In this document: positions 35,230-43,018 of the stretch, piece after piece
Numbering within the stretch: the first letter of the stretch is position 1
How the letters are laid out: each line of letters starts with the position of its first letter
NCBI GenBank assembly: GCA_902778535.1
Contig: CACYYG010000022.1
Span: 1 to 64,000 of the forward strand
DNA from: an uncultured Prevotellaceae bacterium
Lineage (GTDB): Bacteria > Bacteroidota > Bacteroidia > Bacteroidales > Bacteroidaceae
DNA: 64,000 nucleotides
Direction of reading: 5' to 3'
Program-made: the position numbers and the translations under genes
Notes under the pieces: generated by a model
Database searches by the model: none
What the model saw: the letters and a program-made list of their open reading frames with translations, nothing else
Told to the model about the DNA's origin: nothing

Positions 35230-38200
35230 TTAGAATGAAACATTGAGTCCGAAGGTGACATTGAGGGGGATGGGGTAGCCGAAGTTGGCGTTCTCAGGGT
35301 CGACGCCCGTGAAATTGCTGCTCTTGATGGTGAGCAGGTTCTGGGCACTGACATACATGCGGAGGCGCTGCATGAAGAGTTTGTCGGTGATGGCCTTCGG
35401 GAAGTTGTAGCCTAGCTGTATGGTGCGGAGCTTGGCATAGCTGCCGTTCTCCACGAAGTAGCTCGAGACGCGCTTCTCATTGTTGTTGTCCATCGTGCTG
35501 ATTGCGGGGATGTTCGAACCCATATTGGCGGGACTCCAAGCATCGAGCAGGCGCTCGCCCTTATTCAGGTTCGAGATGTTCAAGCCGCTCCAGAGGTCGG
35601 TTTCCTTTTTCAGGTCGCTGATAACGTCGACACCCTGAACGCCCTGCCAGAACATGCTCAAGTCGAAACTCTTGTACTGCAGGTAGATGTTCAGACCCCA
35701 AGTGAAGTCGGGCACGGGGTTATAGATCCACTCTTGGTCCTTCTCGTTGATGACATCATCGCCATTGAGGTCCTTCCATCGGATGCGGCCGATGCCGGCA
35801 CCGCTCTGGACGGCGTGGTTGTCAATTTCGTCCTGACTCTTGAAGATGCCGTCATAGACGTAGCCCACCTGGGCGCCGAGGGGATGGCCTACTACGCTTT
35901 CCACGCCGTTGCCACCGAAGGTTCCCTTGGCGGCAATGGTTTCGGGCAGACGGGTCACCTCGTTGCGGTAGGTTCCGATGTTGGCGGCGATGTCGTACTG
36001 GAAGTCACCCACGTTGCCGCGATAGCCCACGTTCAGTTCCACGCCCTTGTTCTCCATTTCACCAGCGTTAATCCACTGACTGCTGCCCTCACCCATCACA
36101 CCGATGCCCGGCATGTAGACGAGGATGTCCTTGGTCTTCTTGAAGTACCACTCAAAGCTGCCGTAGAGGGCGTTGTGGAAGAGTCCGAAGTCCAGGCCGA
36201 GGTTGGTCTGCGTGGTGGTCTCCCACTTCAGGTCGTCGTTGCCCAACTGGTTGCGCTTGAAGCCGCTGGGGAGGGTCTGTCCGCCGTTGGTGCCGGCAAT
36301 GTCGTAGCTGGTGCCATAGCTTTGGCCACCAAAGCCAGCCTCGCCGTAGTTGCTCTCGTAGAGGGTGTAGCGGGCGATGTTGCTTATTTCCTGGTTACCG
36401 GTCTGTCCCCAGCTGGCACGGAGCTTCAGGTTGTCAATCCAACCAAGCCCCTCCATGAACTTCTCCTGGTTGATGCGCCAACCGGCACTGATGCTGGGGA
36501 AGGTGCCGTAGCGGTTGTTCTTGCCGAAACGACTGGAGCCGTCGTAGCGCAGGGTCAGGCCGAGAAGATAGCGGTCGTCGTAGGTGTAGTTAATCTTGCC
36601 AAAGTAAGAGACGAGCGTATAGCCCTCGCCAAGACCGTAGGCCTCGGCCTCGCCCACACCGGCATTGGGCCACATATAATCAGGATTGAGAATCATGTAG
36701 TCATACTTCTTACCGCTGAACCACACGTCATCCTCACGGTTCAGCTCAGTACCTACAAGAATGTCGCCGTGGTGACGTCCAAACTCGTAATTATAGGTAG
36801 CGATGGCGTTCCACATCCATTTTGTCCAGTGCTCCTGCTTGGCCTCCACACCGTTGGTGGCATTGGCCACGGTGCCTTCGGTGATGGGATACTGGAAAAT
36901 ACGCTGCGCCTTTTGTGCGTAGTCGAGGCCAAAGGTGGTCTTGATGTTGAAATCTTTGAAGGGGTTGATGTTCAGATAGGCATCGCCGAACATACGCCAG
37001 TAAGTGTAGCGGTTGTCGCTGTTGCGGTCGAGACGAGCCACGGGGTTCTCGCGGTCGGGATAGCCACCCACGGGGCCGGCGTACTCGCCGTTAGTGGTAT
37101 AGACGGGCAGCGAGGGGTTGAACTGAAGGACGTTCTCCAAGAAACCTCCGGGAGCCGTCACCTCGCTAGTGCGGTTTAGCGTGAAATTCTCGCCGATGGT
37201 CACGAGGTTACGGTCGTTCACCTTCACCAGCTTGTAGTCGCTGTTCATACGGGCGGAGAAACGCTCGAAGTCGCTCTCCTTGATGATGCCCTTGTTCTTG
37301 TAGTAGCCCAGCGAGAAGAACGACATGCCGCGCTCGCTGCCGTTGCTCAGGGAGACGTTGTACTGCTGGATGAGACCAGTACGGGTAGTTTCGTCAAACC
37401 AGTCGGTATCAGCGGCGGGCGTGGTACCAGCTGCGTCGAGGTATTTGCTCATTGTAATACCGTTCAGCACGGGAACACCCTGCTGGTTGTAGGTCCAATC
37501 GTAGTGGTAGCCGAGGCCATTCTGGTTGGGGTCGAGACCATCATTGACGTAGCCCTGCCACATCACCTGGCCGAATTCCTTGGCATTGAGCACCTTCATC
37601 TTGTGGGCGTACGTTTGCACGGCGATGCTGCCGTCGAAGTCGACGCGCACCTTGCCTTCCTTGCCGCGTTTCGTGGTGATGATGATTACACCGTTGGCGG
37701 CACGGCTACCATAGATACTGGCCGAGGCGGCATCTTTCAGCACCTGGATCGACTCGATGTCATTGCCATTCAGCTCATGCATGCCAGCTTTCGTCGGCAC
37801 GCCATCGATAATGTAGAGCGGGTCGTTGTTGTTCAGCGTGCCCACACCACGGATACGAACAGTGGCAGAGCCGGAAGGGTTACCATCGGCCTGGACGTTC
37901 ATGCCCGGCACACGACCCTGCAGGGCCTTGATGGGGTTGTTCTCGTTTTGCTTAGCCAGTTCATCGACGTTTACTGTCGAGATGGCACCCGTCAGGTCGG
38001 CCTTCTTCTGCGTGGTATAACCAACGACTACCACCTCGTTCAGCGACTGGGCGTCGTCTTTCATCACCACCTTCATGCCGTTCTGTGCCGGCAGTTCCAG
38101 TGTCTGATAGCCGATGTAAGAGAAGACCAGTGTTTTGCCTGCCTCCACCTTGATTTTGAAGTTGCCGTCGAAGTCGGTCACCGTGCCGTTCGACGTGCCC

Positions 38201-38337
38201 TTCTCCATCACCGTGGCACCGATGACTCCTTCGCCGGTTTCATCGACCACCGTTCCCGTTACCTCCGTCTGCGCGTACATTATCGTACACAGCATTAGCG
38301 AGAGGAAACTCAGAATGAATCGTTTAGTTTGTTTCAT
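35230..38337 (-). CDS. susC: SusC-family TonB-dependent transporter of the fructan locus
   Basis: 1035 residues from the ATG at 38337, which opens the signal peptide; a 20-residue upstream extension crosses the -10 to +1 region and is rejected. Order: signal peptide (about 1-22), carboxypeptidase-regulatory-like domain (GTVVDETGEGVIGATV, FDGNFKI, FSYIGYQTLE), TonB segment LNEVVVVGYTTQKKADLTGA, plug with VRIRGVGTLNNNDPLYIIDG, and a barrel ending NVSF. First gene of a four-gene operon controlled by the operator at 38386-38483. Identity as a fructan importer rests on the surrounding GH32, DUF4960, permease and kinase genes. Confidence 0.95.
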   Translation of the reverse strand: MKQTKRFILSFLSLMLCTIMYAQTEVTGTVVDETGEGVIGATVMEKGTSNGTVTDFDGNFKIKVEAGKTLVFSYIGYQTLELPAQNGMKVVMKDDAQSLNEVVVVGYTTQKKADLTGAISTVNVDELAKQNENNPIKALQGRVPGMNVQADGNPSGSATVRIRGVGTLNNNDPLYIIDGVPTKAGMHELNGNDIESIQVLKDAASASIYGSRAANGVIIITTKRGKEGKVRVDFDGSIAVQTYAHKMKVLNAKEFGQVMWQGYVNDGLDPNQNGLGYHYDWTYNQQGVPVLNGITMSKYLDAAGTTPAADTDWFDETTRTGLIQQYNVSLSNGSERGMSFFSLGYYKNKGIIKESDFERFSARMNSDYKLVKVNDRNLVTIGENFTLNRTSEVTAPGGFLENVLQFNPSLPVYTTNGEYAGPVGGYPDRENPVARLDRNSDNRYTYWRMFGDAYLNINPFKDFNIKTTFGLDYAQKAQRIFQYPITEGTVANATNGVEAKQEHWTKWMWNAIATYNYEFGRHHGDILVGTELNREDDVWFSGKKYDYMILNPDYMWPNAGVGEAEAYGLGEGYTLVSYFGKINYTYDDRYLLGLTLRYDGSSRFGKNNRYGTFPSISAGWRINQEKFMEGLGWIDNLKLRASWGQTGNQEISNIARYTLYESNYGEAGFGGQSYGTSYDIAGTNGGQTLPSGFKRNQLGNDDLKWETTTQTNLGLDFGLFHNALYGSFEWYFKKTKDILVYMPGIGVMGEGSSQWINAGEMENKGVELNVGYRGNVGDFQYDIAANIGTYRNEVTRLPETIAAKGTFGGNGVESVVGHPLGAQVGYVYDGIFKSQDEIDNHAVQSGAGIGRIRWKDLNGDDVINEKDQEWIYNPVPDFTWGLNIYLQYKSFDLSMFWQGVQGVDVISDLKKETDLWSGLNISNLNKGERLLDAWSPANMGSNIPAISTMDNNNEKRVSSYFVENGSYAKLRTIQLGYNFPKAITDKLFMQRLRMYVSAQNLLTIKSSNFTGVDPENANFGYPIPLNVTFGLNVSF

Positions 38338-38385
38338 TTGCTTTTCGTTTTTAGCTGTTAATACTCTTGTTTCACAAATCTGCTG

Positions 38386-38483
38386 CAAAAGTACCAACTA
38401 TTTGCCCTTGGGCATTAAAAATATCGTTCATCCCGTGCAAATAATGTTGCAATGTAACATTTTTGCCACGGAATGAACGATAT
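38386..38483 (-). promoter_or_regulatory. Promoter and operator of the fructan susC operon
   Basis: A TACTTTTG -7 box (38386-38393, minus strand). Upstream, ATATCGTTCAT (38421-38431) and ATGAACGATAT (38473-38483) make a perfect 11-bp inverted repeat. Inside it AATGTAACATT (38451-38461) and a degenerate half-site ATGTTGCA (38444-38451) stand at exactly the distances seen at 30298-30393. No clear -33 element, which fits activator-dependent expression. Confidence 0.75.
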
Positions 38484-38517
38484 TTCACAGCGATAGGTCT
38501 GCTGTCAGGAATGGGAC

Positions 38518-39822
38518 TTATTTCAGATGATTCCTCATCCAATCCATCTGACCGCGGTCGGTGGCGTCGCTGGTCCAGTGTTCATTGATGGGTGTGATGA
38601 GGCTTTCCTTTTCGCATTTCAGAACGTTCCACACAGCGTAGGACGTGGTGGGCGGACAAGTGTTGTCGTTGTAGCCCCAGGTCATATAGACGGGCACGCT
38701 GATGTGGCGGGCAAAGTTGACAACGTCAAAATATGGCAGGGTGCGCAGGCAGGCTTCGCTGTAGGCTCCGCTTTCGGGCTTGAAGTGCGGGTAGCCGCTG
38801 GTGCGTCCTGCTGAGCCTGCCGCCATGTCGCTGAGGGCAGGATGGTTAGCCACGCAGAGGGTCACCCTCGGGTCGAGGGCAGTGCCAATGAGTGCCAGTG
38901 CGCCACCTTGGCTGCCTCCCTGTAAGATGACGTTGCGACCGTCCCACTCAGGCAGCTGTGTGAGCAGGTCGATGCAGCGCACGAGCCCCAGATAGACATG
39001 CTTCATGTAGTATTGGTCGCGGTCTTCCAGCCCTTGTCGCAGGTAAGCATTACTGCGGCTGTCGAAGGCAGCACGTATCTCGGAGAAGACATCTTCACTG
39101 AGCGTGGGATTCAGTCCGTGAATCTCAAGTGCCATGCGGATGAAACCGTTTTCAGGGTAGAAACGGCGTGTGGTGGCGTCGCGAATGGGCTTGACGCCTG
39201 CTCCCGGAGGTGTCAGCACCACGGGGCACGAGCCGGGCTTGGCACCCTTCGGCATGAGCAGATAGGCATAGAAGGAGTGGCGGTCGCGGTCGAGCGCAAT
39301 CTTCAGAAGCCACGCGTCGACCTTGTCAGTCGACATCTCGGGTGCAAATTCCTTGGTATAGCTGAGCGGAAACCGTGCCGCCTCTGCCAGGTTCTCCTGC
39401 CAGAAAGACCAGAAGTCCTTGGGCTCTTGCGTGAAAGGCATTATCTTTTCGGGCGAGAAGCCTATCTTCACATGGTGCTGATAGGTGATGCCGTCAAGCT
39501 TCAGCGAAAGGCGGATGTCGCGGAAGCAGGGCTTTCTGGCCGTGCCGGCCTTGATGGTGGCGCGGCCGTTCTTCAGTTCCACCGAGCCTTTCACGTCGGC
39601 ATCCAGCAGGTCGTCGCCAATGGCATACTCCACCGTGCCGTCGCGCGGTATGCCGTATTTGTAGAACTGCACCTCGACGGTGGCATGCTCGCCAGTCTTG
39701 TAGAGCCAGTCGGCATGACTGGGCACGGTGACCCACAGGTAGTCACTGCGGTAAGGATAGTTCTCTGCGTTCAGCGTGACGATACTGAACAGACTGAAAA
39801 GGATAATAAGTAGCTGTTTCAT
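38518..39822 (-). CDS. Secreted acetyl-esterase-type alpha/beta hydrolase
   Basis: 434 residues with a Sec signal peptide (about 1-19, ending LNAE). An N-terminal beta domain (about 25-130) precedes an alpha/beta hydrolase resembling acetyl xylan esterase / cephalosporin-C deacetylase (CE7-like) proteins. The nucleophile Ser is in GGSQGG near residue 303; likely acid in WGYNDNTCPP and His in NEHW. It would remove acetyl groups from plant polysaccharide or oligosaccharide. It follows the GH2 gene by 18 bp, in a cluster with a rhamnogalacturonan lyase, so acetylated pectin is a reasonable substrate, by inference. Confidence 0.85.
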   Translation of the reverse strand: MKQLLIILFSLFSIVTLNAENYPYRSDYLWVTVPSHADWLYKTGEHATVEVQFYKYGIPRDGTVEYAIGDDLLDADVKGSVELKNGRATIKAGTARKPCFRDIRLSLKLDGITYQHHVKIGFSPEKIMPFTQEPKDFWSFWQENLAEAARFPLSYTKEFAPEMSTDKVDAWLLKIALDRDRHSFYAYLLMPKGAKPGSCPVVLTPPGAGVKPIRDATTRRFYPENGFIRMALEIHGLNPTLSEDVFSEIRAAFDSRSNAYLRQGLEDRDQYYMKHVYLGLVRCIDLLTQLPEWDGRNVILQGGSQGGALALIGTALDPRVTLCVANHPALSDMAAGSAGRTSGYPHFKPESGAYSEACLRTLPYFDVVNFARHISVPVYMTWGYNDNTCPPTTSYAVWNVLKCEKESLITPINEHWTSDATDRGQMDWMRNHLK

Positions 39823-39840
39823 GATGATGGTTTTTGGATA

Positions 39841-42800
39841 TCAGCCAATCTTCTCGATAAACTCAATCTCCACGATGCGGAGCTCATTTTTCGTGTCACC
39901 GCCATTCCTGGCCTTGAAGAGGTCCAGCTCGCCAGCGGCAGGCTCTGCCACTTCGACGATGCCGCCAAAGGCATCCTGATCCTTGCCTGCACCTTTCAGC
40001 CGGACGGTGATGACATCGGTTTTCACACTCCTCTCAGGTGTGAGGTGGATGTAGCCGAGACTGCGGGATGTCTCGCCGCTCCAGATGAGCGTCTTGCCGG
40101 CATAGATTTCGATGGGATAGCTGCGCAGACGCCAGCCAGTGAGCTTCAGGCAGATGTCGTCAACAACGGCATTTTTCTTCAGTTTGTAGGTAATCCAGGC
40201 CGTGGAGAGGCGACCGTCGTTCTTCCACTCCGAGAGCTCGTTGTCGTCGAAGCTACGGGTAGCGTTATCGTTGTCGTAGCCGGCGGTAGCAGAAACGATC
40301 TCAATGCTGCGTGCCGTCTCCGTGCAGGATGGCGACAGAGGTGTTGCTCCACGGCTTAAGCAACCTTTCAATGTGTGCTGTGGCAGATAGGCATTAGCAT
40401 CGACGTCAGAGGTATGCAGCACCAGATAAGCCGGTTTCAAGCCTTCTGCATAGGCCGTGATATTCATTTCGCCAGCATGTGTCGTGGTGCGTACGAGGAT
40501 GCGGTTGATGCCACACTCTACGGGGAGTGACATCGCGCCGACGTAATTGTCAGACACATTCTTCGTGGCAGCCGCATCGAGGAGCTCAGCAGGACGGTTG
40601 TCGTCGGGACGCTGCATCGCCTGATTGTTGCGGGTGGCCAGTCCGCCTATCCATTTGCCTTCTCCATACAGTCCGAAGTGAATCATGCGGTCGTCGAGCG
40701 GACAGCGGTGGCCTTGCCGGTCGACCACCTCTACCTGTACGAGTGCCATATCGGCGCCGTCGGCCTTTGTGCCCTCCGGATTCTCAATGGCAGTAAGTTT
40801 CAGCTGGTAGGGCTCGCCAGCGGTTTCTATCTTGCAGCGACTGCCGTCGGAGCCGACCGCCTCCAACAGTCCAGGTTCGTAGGCAACTTTGTCGAAGGTG
40901 AAGAGATAGCGATGGCTCTGGCAGCCCTTGCCGAGCGACCGTCCGTTGAGAAACAGCTCCACCTCGTCGGCTGTAGAGACGACATAGACGGGCTTCACGG
41001 TTTCCTGCGGGTAGTTCCAATGCCCTATGATGTAGGTCTGCGGCGTCTCGGGCTCCACCCAACCGTTCCACATCACCTGATGGGCGAAGAAGGCGTCCTT
41101 GGGTATGCGCATGGCATCGGTGACGCCGCTTGTGCGGTAGTTCGACTCGCCGCGATGGTGTGTGTTGGTGTCGCTGAATACAATCTTCACGCCGCCCGAC
41201 GAGACGCGTGTGGCGGTGCCGGGACGCTCGCGCCAGTAGTCGTACCAACGGCGCACCATCTCAACGGCAAACTGATCCATGTTGTGGTTGTATTCCAAGG
41301 CGGGCTTGCCACGGTAGAGCGGGCCGTCGCCCTCCTTGTGGCAGGGATAGCTGTATTCGTCCCAATACTTGCGTAGCCCCTCGTCGCGGCAGTATTCCAT
41401 CGCCCACATGGGATGTTTTTTCGACTTGTTGATATAGAGCATCTCGCCGCCATACTCTGCTTCGTCGATGTCGAGCATCTCGCGGCTGCCGATGGCACGG
41501 CCACCGTAGGGGTCGTACTGGTCGCGTATGGCCTTCATCTCGAGCATGTGCTCGCGGCTGATACTTTCGTTGCCGCACTCATAGAAGATGATGGAAGGAT
41601 TGTTGCGATTGTAGATGATGGCATCGCGCATCAGGGCTGTGCGCTGCAGCCAACGGGCTCCGTCCACGTCCTTCTCGGCATCGCCGGCGGGCATGGCCTG
41701 CGGCAGACCGACGCGGTCGCATGACTCAATGTCCTGTTTCCAGGGTGTGACGTGCATCCAGCGCACCATATTCGCGCCCGACTCCACCATCAGCCCGTTG
41801 GAGTAGTCGCTGAGCCAAGCGGGTATGGAAAGACCAACGCCCGGCCACTCGTTGGATGTACGCTGGGCATAGCCGTGGACCATCATGCAGCGGTCGTTGA
41901 GCCAGATTTTCCCCTCGCCGAAGCGGGTCTTGCGGAAGCCTGTGCGGGTGATGACCCGGTCGTTCTCAGAGGTCGCCGTTTCGAGTTTATCGCGCAGATA
42001 TGTCTCTACCGTGTAAAGATATCCATAGCCCCATGACCAAAAATGCAATCCTTGCAAAGCCTGTTCGGCCTTGGCGATGACAGTTTCCCCTGGCTGCAAG
42101 GTGAGTCGCTCGCTACCATTGAAGCCCGCCACTTTGTTGCCCTCGGCGTCCCTTACCACTACGGTAAGAAAAAACGAACGCTGGCGTGTGTCATCGTTTC
42201 TCACCTGGCTTTCAACGTGTATCACAGCCTTTTGGGCCGCGATGTCGAAGTCGGTGGCATAGACATACGTGCCCGTGGTGCCGAGGTCGGAATAGAGCGG
42301 CAGTGTCTGGTAGAGCTTGTCGGTGATGTGCAGATAGACGTTCTTCGGTATGCCTCCATAGTTGGCGTTGAAGTTGCGGTCGTTCCACTGGTAGCGGCTG
42401 TTCAGCGTGCGGTCGCGGTATGTCCATGAGTTGTCGCAGCGCACGGCCACGACGTTCTTGCCCGCTCTGACAGACGTGGTGATGTCGAAGCCGAAAGCCA
42501 TTACGCCATTGTCTGAGAAGCCCAGCTTCTGACCGTTTACCCACACGTCGGCCCCCTGCCGTGCTCCTTCAAACTCTACGAACACTTTTCCGCGTGTTTC
42601 CTCTTCCGTCAGTGTAAACGTCTTGCGATACCAGCAGACGGTGTCCGTCAAGTCCACAATGTCCTTGCGGAACGCCTCGTCGCCGTTGAAGGCGTATGGC
42701 AGTGTGACCTTCTGCCACTGGCTGTCGTCGAACTCGGGCAGTGATGCCTGTGTGGCTTCACCTATATGCAACCGCCAGTCAGCGTTGAAGTTCAGTTTCT

Positions 42801-42870
42801 GTCGTCCTGCCGCTCCTGCACCTACAGCCATCAGGAGCAGCAATAGCGTAACCAATGCTCTATGTCTCAT
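39841..42870 (-). CDS. GH2 glycoside hydrolase, beta-galactosidase type
   Basis: 1009 residues; Sec signal peptide about 1-20. GH2 layout: sugar-binding jelly roll (FNADWRLHIG, VCWYRKTFTL, VWVNGQKLG), Ig-like domain, TIM barrel with acid/base Glu in FYECGNES near residue 434, an Ig-like domain of the DUF4982 type, and a C-terminal discoidin-like (F5/8) domain of about 150 residues. Members of this layout are exo-beta-galactosidases and related enzymes. With PL11 and an esterase nearby, it may trim galactose from rhamnogalacturonan side chains. The gap before it (42871-43018) holds a dispersed repeat and no clear promoter. Confidence 0.88.
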   Translation of the reverse strand: MRHRALVTLLLLLMAVGAGAAGRQKLNFNADWRLHIGEATQASLPEFDDSQWQKVTLPYAFNGDEAFRKDIVDLTDTVCWYRKTFTLTEEETRGKVFVEFEGARQGADVWVNGQKLGFSDNGVMAFGFDITTSVRAGKNVVAVRCDNSWTYRDRTLNSRYQWNDRNFNANYGGIPKNVYLHITDKLYQTLPLYSDLGTTGTYVYATDFDIAAQKAVIHVESQVRNDDTRQRSFFLTVVVRDAEGNKVAGFNGSERLTLQPGETVIAKAEQALQGLHFWSWGYGYLYTVETYLRDKLETATSENDRVITRTGFRKTRFGEGKIWLNDRCMMVHGYAQRTSNEWPGVGLSIPAWLSDYSNGLMVESGANMVRWMHVTPWKQDIESCDRVGLPQAMPAGDAEKDVDGARWLQRTALMRDAIIYNRNNPSIIFYECGNESISREHMLEMKAIRDQYDPYGGRAIGSREMLDIDEAEYGGEMLYINKSKKHPMWAMEYCRDEGLRKYWDEYSYPCHKEGDGPLYRGKPALEYNHNMDQFAVEMVRRWYDYWRERPGTATRVSSGGVKIVFSDTNTHHRGESNYRTSGVTDAMRIPKDAFFAHQVMWNGWVEPETPQTYIIGHWNYPQETVKPVYVVSTADEVELFLNGRSLGKGCQSHRYLFTFDKVAYEPGLLEAVGSDGSRCKIETAGEPYQLKLTAIENPEGTKADGADMALVQVEVVDRQGHRCPLDDRMIHFGLYGEGKWIGGLATRNNQAMQRPDDNRPAELLDAAATKNVSDNYVGAMSLPVECGINRILVRTTTHAGEMNITAYAEGLKPAYLVLHTSDVDANAYLPQHTLKGCLSRGATPLSPSCTETARSIEIVSATAGYDNDNATRSFDDNELSEWKNDGRLSTAWITYKLKKNAVVDDICLKLTGWRLRSYPIEIYAGKTLIWSGETSRSLGYIHLTPERSVKTDVITVRLKGAGKDQDAFGGIVEVAEPAAGELDLFKARNGGDTKNELRIVEIEFIEKIG

Positions 42871-42879
42871 ACATTATAT

Positions 42880-42999
42880 ATTTATTCAACTTTCTCAAGT
42901 GGAGTAGTAAGAAGTAGTAAAAGGAAGTTATGGGGAGTTATGGGTCAATAGTTGCTTCACTGATGGCTACGCAAAAACTAAGCGAACGCGAAACTTAAA
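42880..42999 (-). repeat. Copy A of a modular dispersed repeat
   Basis: Read on the minus strand it has three modules also found at 62480-62622: 42979-42999, 42958-42978 and 42880-42896. In this copy the first two are adjacent and a 61-bp variable segment rich in TTACTACTTC-like words separates the second from the third. It occupies the gap between the PL11 and GH2 genes. Confidence 0.8.
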
Positions 43000-43018
43000 T
43001 ATATTTATGTAGTCTGCG

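Noticed and set aside
38338-38397. 20-residue N-terminal extension of the fructan SusC
   Set aside because: It covers the -7 box and transcription start region and would bury the signal peptide.
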